Source: 'Osedax' symbiont bacterium Rs2_46_30_T18 (GTDB taxonomy: Bacteria; Pseudomonadota; Gammaproteobacteria; Pseudomonadales; Balneatricaceae). From it: a stretch of DNA of 32,232 nucleotides. The stretch covers positions 1-32,232 of the forward strand of contig MABF01000276.1 in NCBI GenBank assembly GCA_002163025.1, given 5' to 3'. Shown in pieces: positions 16,364 to 29,100 of the stretch. Numbering within the stretch: position 1 is the stretch's first letter; each line of letters starts with the position of its first letter. Made by a program: the position numbers and the translations under genes. The notes beneath the pieces were generated by a model. It was not told where the DNA came from. It saw only the letters and a program-made list of their open reading frames with translations, and searched no databases.

Positions 16364-17287
16364 TTAGCGATGCGTGCGCTCAAACAGTAAAATTATGGCT
16401 GCTCCCAAGAACGCCAGCAAACATGCTATCAGCAAATATGAATCAGCCCCTGTTATTTGCTGATAAACAAACGGCGATACATTTTGCTGCAAGTCAGCCA
16501 CTTCTTCGCCATGGCTATTAATTCTGGTGGATAAAGTTTCTTTCCAGGGCCAGACCTTGTTTAAGGACCCCAATAAAAACCCGGTCAAGAGCGCCAATGT
16601 TAAATTTTTATAGTGCTGAAAAAGCCAGTTAAGCACTCTCGAGAAACTCAACAACCCCGCCAGACACCCCAGAGCGAATACCATTAGCACCAGCATATCT
16701 GCGCTTTTGACTGCACTGAGGATATAGCTATACAACCCCAGCAACAGCAAGATAAAAGATCCTGAGATACCCGGTAAAATCATTGCGCAGATAGCCAGCA
16801 TTCCTGCGAAAAATACATTTACCATACTGGGATCAAGCACCGATGCCGTCATATTAGTCAAACTATATGACACTAAAGTTCCCGCGATAAATACTGCAAT
16901 GCACGCTCTACCCCACTGCTCTATACTTTTCGCCAAAACCAGGGTCGATGCACAGATTAGGCCAAAGAAAAAACCCCACAATACCTGAGGGTAATTCGCC
17001 AGGGAATACAGCACTAGATTAGAAAGTAAGACAATACTACTGAGCATTCCAAACAGTAATACACTGAGGAAAGTACCATTGATATAACTCCAGCAGGCAG
17101 CGAACCCCTGCTGATACAATATTTTTATTGCCGCTGGGCCAAGCCGGCTCAAGGACTGAAGCAGCTCCTGATAGATACCACTAATGAAAGCGACTGTTCC
17201 CCCAGAAACCCCGGGAACGGCATCTGCAGCTCCCATCATGCACCCTTTTAGCATTAGCTTTAGGTACTCTTTTTTATTGCGCTGCAA
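16364..17287 (-). CDS. popT: DUF368 membrane protein, PopT-type undecaprenyl phosphate translocase
   Basis: Polytopic inner-membrane protein of the DUF368 family. Members such as Vibrio cholerae PopT are reported to return undecaprenyl phosphate, the lipid carrier for wall and surface polymers, to the cytoplasmic face. The two family signatures are DAVPGVSGGTVAFISGIY (about 22-39) and MILPGISGSFILLLLGLY (about 169-186), an internal repeat with a Pro-Gly-x-Ser-Gly core. I estimate eight or more membrane helices. The start used is TTG, backed by GAGG 5 bases upstream; an ATG 11 codons later is the alternative. It lies between pcm and nlpD, a slot where Pseudomonas and E. coli do not carry this gene. 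That gives a wall-related cluster with nlpD. Confidence 0.88.
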   Translation of the reverse strand: MQRNKKEYLKLMLKGCMMGAADAVPGVSGGTVAFISGIYQELLQSLSRLGPAAIKILYQQGFAACWSYINGTFLSVLLFGMLSSIVLLSNLVLYSLANYPQVLWGFFFGLICASTLVLAKSIEQWGRACIAVFIAGTLVSYSLTNMTASVLDPSMVNVFFAGMLAICAMILPGISGSFILLLLGLYSYILSAVKSADMLVLMVFALGCLAGLLSFSRVLNWLFQHYKNLTLALLTGFLLGSLNKVWPWKETLSTRINSHGEEVADLQQNVSPFVYQQITGADSYLLIACLLAFLGAAIILLFERTHR

Positions 17288-17349
17288 ATAAACCTCAACT
17301 CTATAGATATTTGGTAGTTCAGCATTTAGCGCTATACTGCCGATTCTCT

Positions 17350-18021
17350 TTAACTGATTACGCCAGATAACAAAGGCACAAAATTCACCGCTTCGACGAT
17401 TTTAGTATCGTAGTGCGAGGCCGATTTTTTAGTGATTAATTTTAGTTGTTGCTCCTGAGCCGCCCCTACTGGTATCACCATAGTGCCGCCAATTGCCAGT
17501 TGGCTTAACAATTCAACGGGGACCTGATCCGGAGCTGCGGTGACTAATATTGCATCGTAGGGCGCAAATCGTGCCAAGCCCATTCCACCATCGCTGTGCT
17601 GTAGTGTCACATTATCAATCTGCATAGCATGCAGCCTGACTTTGGCTCTTTCCTGTAAAGGTTTTATCCGTTCTACTGAATAGACTGAGTCGACTAACTG
17701 CGCCAATATGGCCGTTTGATAACCAGATCCGGTGCCCACTTCAAGCACCTTGTGCAAAGGCTTATCAGCTAGCAACAACTCGGTCATTCTAGCAACAATA
17801 TAAGGTTGAGAAATTGTCTGGTTATAGCCTATTGGCAAGGCATTATTCTCATAGGCTCCGTGTGCCAATGCTTCATCAATAAATATGTGTCTCGGAGTGC
17901 TCTGGATTGCTTTTAGTACATCTCTGGAAACTATTCCCTGTGCTTCTAAGCTTGCTACTAACCTATCTCTGGCTCTCTGCGAAGTCATACCACTACCACG
18001 CAGGTTAAATTGCTCAGCCAC
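17350..18021 (-). CDS. pcm: Protein-L-isoaspartate O-methyltransferase
   Basis: SAM-dependent enzyme that methylates damaged isoaspartyl residues so that they can revert to aspartate, a survival function in resting cells. It shows the SAM-binding motif VLEVGTGSGYQTAILAQL, the conserved NALPIGYNQTISQPYIVARM and the late block VEAVNFVPLL. The track begins at a TTG at 18039. The better start is the GTG at 18021: GGAGG lies 8 bases upstream, and the GTG shares one base with the surE stop codon (TAGTG), giving a 223-aa protein. It follows surE as in most gammaproteobacteria and precedes the DUF368 gene. Confidence 0.95.
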   Translation of the reverse strand: MAEQFNLRGSGMTSQRARDRLVASLEAQGIVSRDVLKAIQSTPRHIFIDEALAHGAYENNALPIGYNQTISQPYIVARMTELLLADKPLHKVLEVGTGSGYQTAILAQLVDSVYSVERIKPLQERAKVRLHAMQIDNVTLQHSDGGMGLARFAPYDAILVTAAPDQVPVELLSQLAIGGTMVIPVGAAQEQQLKLITKKSASHYDTKIVEAVNFVPLLSGVIS

Positions 18022-18770
18022 TAAACTTCCTCCAACCAATCTTCAACATTATCGATGACAGCATAATTAGTCATATCAAAATGTAACGGTGTAATTGAGA
18101 CAAAACCTTGTTCTATCGCATAAAAATCTGTTCCTGGGCCGTTATCTATCGCTGTACCGACCCCGGCTATCCAGTGTTTGACATTTCCCCGTGGGTCAAC
18201 ACATTCGATCGGTGCCTGGGAGACTGATCTATGCCCTAATCTAGTAACATGTATACCTTTAATCTGCTCTATAGGCACATCTGGCACATTCACATTGAGT
18301 ACTGTCCTGGAAACTGCTTGCAAGGACTTAAGCTTTAAAATCAAATCTTTAGCAATAATAGCTGCAGTATCGTAATATTGCGGATGAGCATTGGCTACAG
18401 AGATAGCAATACCTGCTAAGCCGAGCGTGCGACCTTCCATAGCTGCTGCCACTGTCCCGGAATACAACACATCATCACCTAAGTTTGCCCCGGCGTTAAT
18501 ACCTGAAACGACTACTTGCGGAACAAAATCAAAGGTGCCAGACACACCCAAATTGACGCAGTCAGTAGGAGTGCCATCTATTGAGATAAAACCATTACCG
18601 TGAACATAAGAGCTTAATGGTCGATTCAAAGTTAAGGCATTACTGGCGGCTGATCTGTTGCGATCCGGAGCGATAACTTGCACACTGGCAACCGTTGCCA
18701 GAGCGTCATGCAGAGCCAAAATTCCCGGTGCAAGTACACCGTCATCATTGGATACTAATATTTTCATCAT
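18021..18770 (-). CDS. surE: 5'/3'-nucleotidase SurE (stationary-phase survival protein)
   Basis: Metal-dependent nucleotidase and exopolyphosphatase, cytoplasmic, tied to stationary-phase survival. Metal ligands are visible in ILVSNDDGVLAPG (D9, D10), in the RNRSAASNALTL block and in VSGINAGANLGDDVLYSGTV. At 249 aa the length is typical. The ATG overlaps the truD stop by four bases (ATGA), so the two are coupled, and pcm starts on its own stop codon. The three genes truD, surE and pcm therefore form one tight translational series. Confidence 0.97.
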   Translation of the reverse strand: MMKILVSNDDGVLAPGILALHDALATVASVQVIAPDRNRSAASNALTLNRPLSSYVHGNGFISIDGTPTDCVNLGVSGTFDFVPQVVVSGINAGANLGDDVLYSGTVAAAMEGRTLGLAGIAISVANAHPQYYDTAAIIAKDLILKLKSLQAVSRTVLNVNVPDVPIEQIKGIHVTRLGHRSVSQAPIECVDPRGNVKHWIAGVGTAIDNGPGTDFYAIEQGFVSITPLHFDMTNYAVIDNVEDWLEEV

Positions 18771-19804
18771 GATCTGGACCCCGCGTCTCGATAGTCACAC
18801 AACTCTCTCAGGACACTCGTTGCGAATGAGCCAGGTGCTAATTCAAAACTAATTTGCCAAACCCCGGGCTGCACACAAACACTCTGCAAGTTGCCCGCCA
18901 GTAAACGAATGGAGCGCCGATCCTGAGATAATCCCGTATACTCCAGTCGTTCAATTATATCTGCGTATTCTGCGAGTAATTTTTGTTCCCATTGCAGTGC
19001 AGTGTCATTCACTATAGGCCGCCCCCTGCCACACATAGGGCCGGTCAAATGCAAGTCTAATTCCTGCATACGGACAGTTAAAGCGTCTATATCATCGGCG
19101 ACAAAATGGCTCTTACTTCCGTCTAACATCAGCACATCGCCAGCCATTATTTTTGACCAGAGCTGATCTTGTATACGCTCAGACAGCAAGTGATTAAAAA
19201 ACCAGGATCGCACAGCAGAAATATACAAACCCTTCTTGTTGCGGTTGCGCTCTTTGAACTCTTCTTTAAGCAGGGAAATACCGCGGCTTAAGTTGCCTCC
19301 GGCTATGCCAAATCGCTGCTCGCCGAAATAGTTAGGCACGCCCTTCTCTATCATAGCCAAGCGCCGGGCAAACTCAATATCATCACTGACATCGCGTATA
19401 TACAAACTAAATTTATTACCCTTAAGCGCACCGGTACGCAACTTTCGGCTGTGCTTTTGCACGTCCAGTACTTCGATACTGGCGCTATTAAATGCCAGCA
19501 TTGAGATTGTCTTTACTCCCGGGAGACAGACGCTAAACCACTGTTCAGTAATTGCATGCCGGTCTTTTTTCCCCGCGTAACCAATCTCTTTACTGGTGAC
19601 TTTAAAGAACTGCGCCAGTTGTTTTGCCACCCAGTCGCTATTTTCTCCATTTTTGCGTATCTTAATGTACCAGTGCTCACCTTCGCCGTCGGGTTCAAAA
19701 GCGGGAATCTCAGTGACCAAAAAATCTTCATTACTGGTTCTGATTACAGCAGTGCATTGGGGCTTACCATAGAGGTATTGATAATCAGTAGGGTATCTAT
19801 TCAT
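18767..19804 (-). CDS. truD: tRNA pseudouridine(13) synthase TruD
   Basis: Isomerises uridine 13 of tRNA-Glu to pseudouridine. The catalytic aspartate is D81 in GYAGKKDRHAITEQWFS, the diagnostic TruD motif. Other family blocks are DFLVTEIPAFEPDGEGEH near the N-terminus, PNYFGEQRFG and the TGPMCGRG region. The 345 aa is the usual length. It sits between ftsB (55 bases upstream) and surE (4-bp overlap). In Pseudomonas and E. coli, ispD and ispF would lie between ftsB and truD; here they do not. Confidence 0.97.
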   Translation of the reverse strand: MNRYPTDYQYLYGKPQCTAVIRTSNEDFLVTEIPAFEPDGEGEHWYIKIRKNGENSDWVAKQLAQFFKVTSKEIGYAGKKDRHAITEQWFSVCLPGVKTISMLAFNSASIEVLDVQKHSRKLRTGALKGNKFSLYIRDVSDDIEFARRLAMIEKGVPNYFGEQRFGIAGGNLSRGISLLKEEFKERNRNKKGLYISAVRSWFFNHLLSERIQDQLWSKIMAGDVLMLDGSKSHFVADDIDALTVRMQELDLHLTGPMCGRGRPIVNDTALQWEQKLLAEYADIIERLEYTGLSQDRRSIRLLAGNLQSVCVQPGVWQISFELAPGSFATSVLRELCDYRDAGSRS

Positions 19805-19859
19805 TATTAAAAACTTGTGCCTTGTACTGTTTAAATGTTCATTCGCTGATAACTATTAG

Positions 19860-20144
19860 TTACTGCCGGGTATTATCTATTAATTGGTAAAAAGTCTCAT
19901 CGGGCTTAACCATCCCCAGCTCACTTCTGGCGCGTTCTTCAATGGCTATCAAACCTTTACGCAAATCAATGACTTCTGCTTCCAACTGATGATTACGCAG
20001 CAGTAACTTATCATTTTTTGCAGATTGCGCACTAATTTCACGTTCAAGTGCCACTATCTGCAACACATTTGCCTCACCAAACCATATTCGATACTGCAGT
20101 CCGGCCAACAACATCAGGAGCCCCAACAGTAATAATCTATACAT
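19860..20144 (-). CDS. ftsB: Cell division protein FtsB
   Basis: Small bitopic septal protein that links FtsQ and FtsL in the divisome. It has a short cytoplasmic start, one membrane helix (about 3-22) and a coiled coil in the periplasm (about 28-70, with ALEREISAQSAKNDKLLLRN and HQLEAEVIDLRKG). The C-terminal ERARSELGMVKPDETFYQL matches the FtsB tail. At 94 aa it is of normal length. It starts a new transcription unit after the eno terminator, with a promoter candidate upstream. Confidence 0.95.
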   Translation of the reverse strand: MYRLLLLGLLMLLAGLQYRIWFGEANVLQIVALEREISAQSAKNDKLLLRNHQLEAEVIDLRKGLIAIEERARSELGMVKPDETFYQLIDNTRQ

Positions 20145-20273
20145 GTATTTTCCCGGGATAAATCATAGAGAGTAATCAATTCGACGTTTTACTCATAGCT
20201 ATCCATTGAAAAGAATGTGGATATTAAGGCTACGAAACCAACACTTCATGATTGTAGGTACAAGACCATCACC

Positions 20274-20308
20274 GTTATATCGCAGTTAGGGGACACTGTT
20301 CAATAGTG
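20274..20308 (-). promoter_or_regulatory. Candidate ftsB promoter with an overlapping palindrome
   Basis: On the minus strand TTGAAC (20298-20303), 18 bases and TATAAC (20274-20279) form a good sigma70 promoter about 130 bases upstream of ftsB. The -35 lies inside an almost perfect 15-base palindrome, CACTATTGAACAGTG (20294-20308), which could be an operator. No regulator is suggested by the sequence. Confidence 0.5.
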
Positions 20309-20334
20309 TAAAGTTTTTAACACAGAAAACAAAG

Positions 20335-20358
20335 AAAAAGGGAGCAAAAGCTCCCCTT
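20335..20358 (-). terminator. Rho-independent terminator of eno
   Basis: On the minus strand a GGGAGC / GCTCCC stem with a TTTT loop (20340-20355) is followed by TTTTTC, about 75 bases after the eno stop. It separates eno from ftsB. Confidence 0.85.
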
Positions 20359-20431
20359 TGAAATCATCGAATTAATCACAAGCTTTAAGCATTCACTTAA
20401 AGCCTGTCACACAGGTTCGAGTCATTAATCA

Positions 20432-21785
<1,354 letters not shown>

Positions 21786-21967
21786 ACCGTAAAGGCTGTG
21801 AGTTTAAGCTACTGATCAGCTATCACTGACTTTTCACCTAAGAAAGACGCCAATAAGCCCAAAAACGCTCAGACTTAACCACCACCTTCCCACTACCAAT
21901 GCTCTATGGCACTTTTTATAATTTTATAACAAGCTAAAAAGGGCTGCGGCTATAACTAGCGCACATA

Positions 21968-21992
21968 AATAAGGAGCCTATAGCTCCTTATT
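21968..21992 (-). terminator. Terminator of pyrG
   Basis: A perfect 10-bp stem AATAAGGAGC / GCTCCTTATT with a 5-base loop begins about 20 bases after the pyrG stop. The T-tract on the minus strand is interrupted (TTATTTATG), so termination may be moderate. Confidence 0.75.
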
Positions 21993-22013
21993 ATTTCAAC
22001 ACTTATTTAAAGA

Positions 22014-23666
<1,653 letters not shown>

Positions 23667-23708
23667 TTAAATATGGAGGAAAAAATAGTGCTACTTAGAT
23701 GGCATTGC

Positions 23709-23737
23709 AGTCTAGCAAAATGTTGACTATTTCTCAA
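23709..23737 (-). promoter_or_regulatory. Candidate promoter of pyrG
   Basis: TTGAGA (23732-23737), 17 bases and TAGACT (23709-23714) on the minus strand, placed immediately after the tilS stop codon and about 60 bases before pyrG. Confidence 0.4.
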
Positions 23738-25033
23738 TCACAATGGCTGCCAATCGAGGCTAAAATAGGATTTATTTTGCCCTTGTTTCAACCAACCCTG
23801 ACAGATACAGACACCGGGAATTGCCACTAATTGATCTGCATACATTAACAGCGGCCAGTCATCTCTCAACCAGGGTGGAATATGCTGCTGCTGCATAATT
23901 TTTGTGAACTTTTTAGCGGGTCGGTTAATCGCTGTCACTCTCAACCCGGGCCTGCTACTGGACAGATACATTCCCTCGATGAATTCTATGCCGCTGTCCG
24001 CCGGGTGCCAATTAAATACACCGTGACTGGTTGCATAAGTACATGTAGCAGGTAGTAACTGTGGCCAGGGCTGCACTTGAATAGAGTCATCCAGCAGGTA
24101 TAGTCGCTGTTGGTAGCGGCGCACTTTGTACGCACCGAGCTGGCAGTAGCCGTTGGCATCACGACTACTGTTAATCACATCTTTGACGATGCGCTGCAGC
24201 TCTTTTCGGGAGACCGATCTGGCGGTGGTTTCGACAAGCCAATGGCGTAACAGGGCCAGGCCTTTTTGCTGTTCAAAGGTGTGCCAGAGGTTCAAATCCA
24301 TGCTATTGGCACTACTGATCGCAGCCACATCAACAGCCAGATAATCCGCCAGTATCTTTTGCTCAGCGTCTAACAACGCAGCAGAGATTCCCATCTGCGC
24401 AGCGGCCTTAGGCCAGTGCTGCGCAATGGGTGCTAGAACACGATGGCGAATATAATTACGATCGTAATCAAGGCAATCATTACTGGGGTCATCGACCCAC
24501 TCTAATTGATTCTGCTGGGCGTATTGTTGCAGAACATCTTTGGGGATTTGCAGCAGCGGCCTGAACAGATAGCCAGCGGCTAATCGACGCAGTTGCGGCA
24601 TGCCCGCTAAACCTTTACCACCGGCGCCACGCACCAATCGAAACAATATTGTCTCAGCCTGGTCATCAGCATGATGCCCCAACAACAGGCAATCTCCAGG
24701 TTGCAAGAAATTTTCGAAGCACTGATAACGCGCATCCCTGAGCTGCTGTTCACTGCTACCATTGGCACTGATGCTAAAACTGTGTAGGGGGATATTACGC
24801 TGCAGACACTGTTGCTGGCAAAATTGTTGCCAATCGTTCGCTGCACTTTGTAACTGGTGATTTACATGCAAGGCAACTACTGGAACACCCGCCTTTACCA
24901 GGGCGCGCTGGGCAAGATCCAATATCACTATTGAGTCCAGCCCGCCACTGAGTGCTACCACCCAGCGCTGTACTTCTAGAGCACTGATTGGCGCTGAACT
25001 ACACTGCTCGGTAAACTGCTCAGTGATAGCCAT
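23738..25033 (-). CDS. tilS: tRNA(Ile)-lysidine synthase
   Basis: Modifies cytidine 34 of the CAU-anticodon isoleucine tRNA to lysidine so that it reads AUA codons. The N-terminal PP-loop motif SGGLDS is at 29-34, followed by LLGHHADDQAETILFRLVRGAGGKGLAGM, typical of TilS. The C-terminal part (about 330-431) has the substrate-binding region seen in the longer gammaproteobacterial enzymes, with PPWLRDDWPLL. The 431 aa length is close to E. coli TilS. It starts 13 bases after the accA stop and is probably cotranscribed with it, as in most gammaproteobacteria. Confidence 0.96.
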   Translation of the reverse strand: MAITEQFTEQCSSAPISALEVQRWVVALSGGLDSIVILDLAQRALVKAGVPVVALHVNHQLQSAANDWQQFCQQQCLQRNIPLHSFSISANGSSEQQLRDARYQCFENFLQPGDCLLLGHHADDQAETILFRLVRGAGGKGLAGMPQLRRLAAGYLFRPLLQIPKDVLQQYAQQNQLEWVDDPSNDCLDYDRNYIRHRVLAPIAQHWPKAAAQMGISAALLDAEQKILADYLAVDVAAISSANSMDLNLWHTFEQQKGLALLRHWLVETTARSVSRKELQRIVKDVINSSRDANGYCQLGAYKVRRYQQRLYLLDDSIQVQPWPQLLPATCTYATSHGVFNWHPADSGIEFIEGMYLSSSRPGLRVTAINRPAKKFTKIMQQQHIPPWLRDDWPLLMYADQLVAIPGVCICQGWLKQGQNKSYFSLDWQPL

Positions 25034-25046
25034 ATATACTTAAAGC

Positions 25047-26000
25047 TTAGCCGTTTAAGCCGTAAGACATGAGACGTTGGTAGCGGCGCTCAAGCATTTC
25101 ATCCACTGACAGCTCTGTCAGAGTTGCCAGAGACGACACTAGCTCAGCTTTTAGTGTGCCAGCTAACTCCCTGGGAGATCTATGTGCACCACCTAAAGGC
25201 TCGGCAATTACCTGATCCACCAAACCTAATTCAGATAACCTATCGGAGGTGATGCCCATGACTCGGGCAGCCTCAGAAGCTTTATCGGCGCTTTTCCACA
25301 GTATCGAAGCGCAGCCTTCGGGGGAGATAACAGAGTAAGTAGAGTATTGCAGCATCATCAACTTATCGCAGACACCTATAGCCAGAGCTCCACCTGAACC
25401 ACCCTCACCGATAACTGTTGAAATTACCGGTGTTTTTAACTGTGACATCTTAGCTAAATTGAAAGCGATAGCTTCACTTTGACCGCGCTCTTCAGCGCCA
25501 ATTCCTGGGTAGGCACCCGGAGTATCAATGAACGTTAGGATAGGCATTTTAAAACGCTCGGCCATTTCCATTACCCGCAATGCTTTTCGGTAACCTTCAG
25601 GTCTTGGCATGCCAAAATTTCGACGTACTTTCTCTTTTACAGCACGACCCTTCTGATGACCAATAACCACTACCGGCTTACCGGCTAACCGACCCATACC
25701 ACAAACTAGAGCGGCATCATCGGCGTAGTGTCTATCGCCGTGGATTTCTTCAAAATCATCGATTAAATAGTCGATATAGTCCAGAGTGTAAGGGCGCTGT
25801 GGATGGCGTGAAATTTGCGATACCTGCCAGGCGGACAAATCACTAAAAATAGTTTTAGTTAAGCTCCTGCTCTTTTCTTCAAGCTTAGCAAGTTCGTCTG
25901 AGATGTTGATTTCAGTGTTTTCACCAACAAGTCTTAACTCTTCAATTTTCGTTTCAAGCTTGGCAATTGGCTGCTCAAACTCTAAATAATTCGGATTCAT
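25047..26000 (-). CDS. accA: Acetyl-CoA carboxylase carboxyltransferase subunit alpha
   Basis: Alpha subunit of the carboxyltransferase that, with AccD, moves the carboxyl group from biotin to acetyl-CoA to make malonyl-CoA for fatty acids. Family blocks are [40 protein letters not shown] and [16 protein letters not shown]. The N-terminal 80 residues form the helical part that starts [17 protein letters not shown]. At 317 aa it matches the E. coli protein (319). It has its own candidate promoter and an inverted repeat in the leader, and leads into tilS. Confidence 0.98.
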   Translation of the reverse strand: MNPNYLEFEQPIAKLETKIEELRLVGENTEINISDELAKLEEKSRSLTKTIFSDLSAWQVSQISRHPQRPYTLDYIDYLIDDFEEIHGDRHYADDAALVCGMGRLAGKPVVVIGHQKGRAVKEKVRRNFGMPRPEGYRKALRVMEMAERFKMPILTFIDTPGAYPGIGAEERGQSEAIAFNLAKMSQLKTPVISTVIGEGGSGGALAIGVCDKLMMLQYSTYSVISPEGCASILWKSADKASEAARVMGITSDRLSELGLVDQVIAEPLGGAHRSPRELAGTLKAELVSSLATLTELSVDEMLERRYQRLMSYGLNG

Positions 26001-26055
26001 CTGCTCTTATTCCGCTTTTAATATCAAATTAACGGCCAATTTTACCGTTCTGTCA

Positions 26056-26078
26056 GCCAGATAACTAGTGTATCTGGC
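26056..26078 (-). repeat. Inverted repeat in the accA leader
   Basis: GCCAGATA (26056-26063) and TATCTGGC (26071-26078) form a perfect 8-bp stem with the 7-base loop ACTAGTG. No T-run follows, so it is not a terminator. It lies downstream of the accA promoter candidate and about 55 bases before the accA start, so it would be in the mRNA leader or could be a DNA-binding site. Confidence 0.55.
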
Positions 26079-26103
26079 AAAATTTCGGCACATTGGCACT
26101 AAT

Positions 26104-26132
26104 ATCATATAAATCATAATGTTAAATATCAA
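26104..26132 (-). promoter_or_regulatory. Candidate promoter of accA
   Basis: TTGATA (26127-26132), exactly 17 bases and TATGAT (26104-26109) on the minus strand, just after dnaE. It would give a leader of nearly 100 bases that contains the inverted repeat at 26056-26078. Confidence 0.6.
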
Positions 26133-26165
26133 ACTGACTTATAAATGTGCTCTCGACAAGATCCA

Positions 26166-29100
26166 TCATAAATAATGTATACTGACGCTACCCTCAGCGA
26201 AAAGCTCTTGCAGTGCTATTAATAAATCATCACTGGCTTCTACCCGCCAGTCATCGCCTAAATTGATCAGGCCACGGGCCTCACCGATTGAGAAATCAAG
26301 CGCAAGCTGCAACCCCTGCTGATTTTTATACCCGGACAACATTTGACTCACCTGGTGCAATTTGCGACCTTTGAAATCCGCTTGCGAGCAGCGCACTTTT
26401 ATTGCCTGTGCGTACTGAGCACGTGCCTGGGGGATACTAATTAATCTGTTAGCCCGTACTTTTAAACCACCCGAATAGTCATCATTAGAAATTTCTCCCT
26501 CCATAATAACCACGGTATCTTTTTTAATAATATCTCGGTACTGCTCGTATACATCGCCAAACAAAGTCACTTCAATGCGTGCAGATCTATCATCCAAAGT
26601 GATAAAACAAAGATTGTCGCCCTTTTTAGTCTTCATCACCCGCTGGTCGACGATCAAACCGGCAATTTTTTGCACGGCACCACGGGCAGGTGCGACTTCA
26701 CTAATTTTCTTGCTGATGAAATTAGCTAATTCAGATTCATATTCATCTATCGGGTGACCGGTCAAATACAAACCTAGAGTATCTAGCTCGCCATTCAAAC
26801 GCTCTCTATCAGTCCAATTACGAACATTTAGGTTTTCTTCAAAAGGGTCTCGGGCCTGTTCTTGATCATCACTGCCAAACAGATCGAACATCCCCGCGTT
26901 CTGGTTGTGGGCACTCTGATCAGCCGCTTTAAGAGCATCACTAATCGATGCCATCATCACCGCTCTGCTCGGGCCTAATTCATCCATTGCACCACAGCGT
27001 ATCAGCCCTTCCAGTACTCTTTTATTAAGCTTCTTCGCCCCGACACGCTCACAAAACTGGTACATATCGTCAAACTTGCCACTGCCGTCGTTGCGCGCTT
27101 CGATAATAGCTTCAATAGGGCCTTCGCCGACACCTTTGATAGCCCCAAGGCCGTATATAATGGTCCCGGAATCATCAACTGTAAATTTGTAATCACCATT
27201 TTGCACGCTGGGCAGTGCTGGTGGTATACCCATTTTTCGGCATTCCTCAACAAAGATGACTACCTTTTCAGTGGTCTGCATATCCGCCGACATAACTGCC
27301 GCCATAAAAGGCGCCGGGTAGTGAGTCTTTAGCCAGGCTGTTTGATAAGAAACCAGAGCATAAGCAGCCGAATGGGATTTGTTAAAGCCGTAGCCGGCAA
27401 ACTTCTCAACCAAGTCAAAAATATTTCCGGCCAAATCCCGATCTATTTCATTGTCCTCACAGCCTTGTAGGAACCCACTACGCTGTTTGGCCATCTCCTC
27501 CGGTTTCTTTTTACCCATAGCACGGCGTAACATGTCTGCCCCGCCTAAGGTAAAGCCAGCCATTACCTGAGCTATCTGCATGATTTGCTCTTGATATAAG
27601 ATAATACCGTAAGTCGGCTCTAATATCGGTTGCAGTATATCGAGCTGGTAGTCTGCATGTGGCCAGGCCATTTCTGCCCGACCGTGTTTACGATTGATAA
27701 AATCGTCGACCATGCCCGACTGCAACGGCCCTGGTCTAAACAGTGCCACCAGGGCGATGATATCTTCAAATCTACTGGGCTGCAGTTTTTTAACCAGATC
27801 TTTCATGCCGCTGGATTCAAGCTGGAATACTGCCGTGGTCTCAGAGGATTTGAGTAGATCGAAGGTGGGCTGATCGTCAAGGTCAATCAGCGCGATGTCC
27901 AACTCTTCTGCACCTGTTTGACGACGCACTGTGTTAATGGTTTTCAGTGCCCAATCAATGATAGTTAGGGTGCGTAACCCCAGAAAATCGAATTTTACCA
28001 GACCGGCTTCTTCGACATCATTTTTATCAAATTGAGTGACTAACCCCTTACCTTCTGCATCACATAATGTGGCGGCAAAATCAGTCAATTTGGTAGGCGC
28101 TATCACCACCCCACCGGCATGTTTACCTGTGCCACGGACCGTCCCTTCAAGTTTCAGGGCCATATCCATAATTTCTTGAGCTTCTTCACTTCCTTTGACA
28201 AATTCGGCCAGTGCCGGTTCTATCTCCAGAGCTTTGCTCAAAGTTATGCCTACTTCAAAGGGAATAAGTTTAGACAGTTTATCTGCCAGACCAAATGGCT
28301 TTCCCTGTACTCGGGCTACATCCCTCACTACCGCCTTGGCCGCCATAGTGCCAAAAGTAACTATTTGCGATACCGCATCCCGACCGTAAGTTCTGGCGAC
28401 GTAGTCGATTACTTTGTCGCGGTTATCCATGCAGAAATCGATATCGAAGTCGGGCATAGAGACACGTTCTGGGTTGAGGAATCTCTCGAACAGTAAATCG
28501 TACTCCAGCGGATCTAAGTCGGTGATTTTTTGCGCGTAAGCGATCAGTGAACCCGCTCCCGATCCACGACCAGGCCCCACTGGAATATCGTTATCTTTAC
28601 CCCATTTGATAAAGTCCATCACTATTAAAAAATAGCCGGGAAAACCCATTTGGATAATGATTTCTAACTCAAATTCAAGCCGGTCATAATAAACTTTTCG
28701 CTTATCTTGATATTCTGGATCTTCTTTATCCAGAATAATGGCCAGCCTTTCTTCCAGCCCCTTCTCTGAGACATCGCGAAAGAATTCATCCATCGTCATC
28801 CCGTCAGGAATGGGATATTTTGGTAGGTAATAAGTACCCAAATCTAATTCTATGTTACAGCGTTTGGCTATTTGCAGGCTATTTTCAATTGCCGATGGAA
28901 TGTCTGAAAACAGCTCGATCATCTCGTCGCTGCTTCTAAAATACTGTTGTTCGCTGTAATCCCTTGGTCTTTTAGGGTCGTCCAGAACTCTGCTTTGGTT
29001 AATGCACACTCTGGCTTCGTGAGCATCAAAATCAGATGTCTTCACAAACATTACATCGTTAGTGGCGACCACCGGACAACCAGTCTTTACAGCAAGTGCA

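Noticed and set aside
28119-28496. 125-aa plus-strand ORF opposite dnaE, rich in Phe, Tyr and Cys
   Set aside because: It lies wholly inside dnaE in antisense, with no domain, start signal or promoter; it is a codon-bias shadow.
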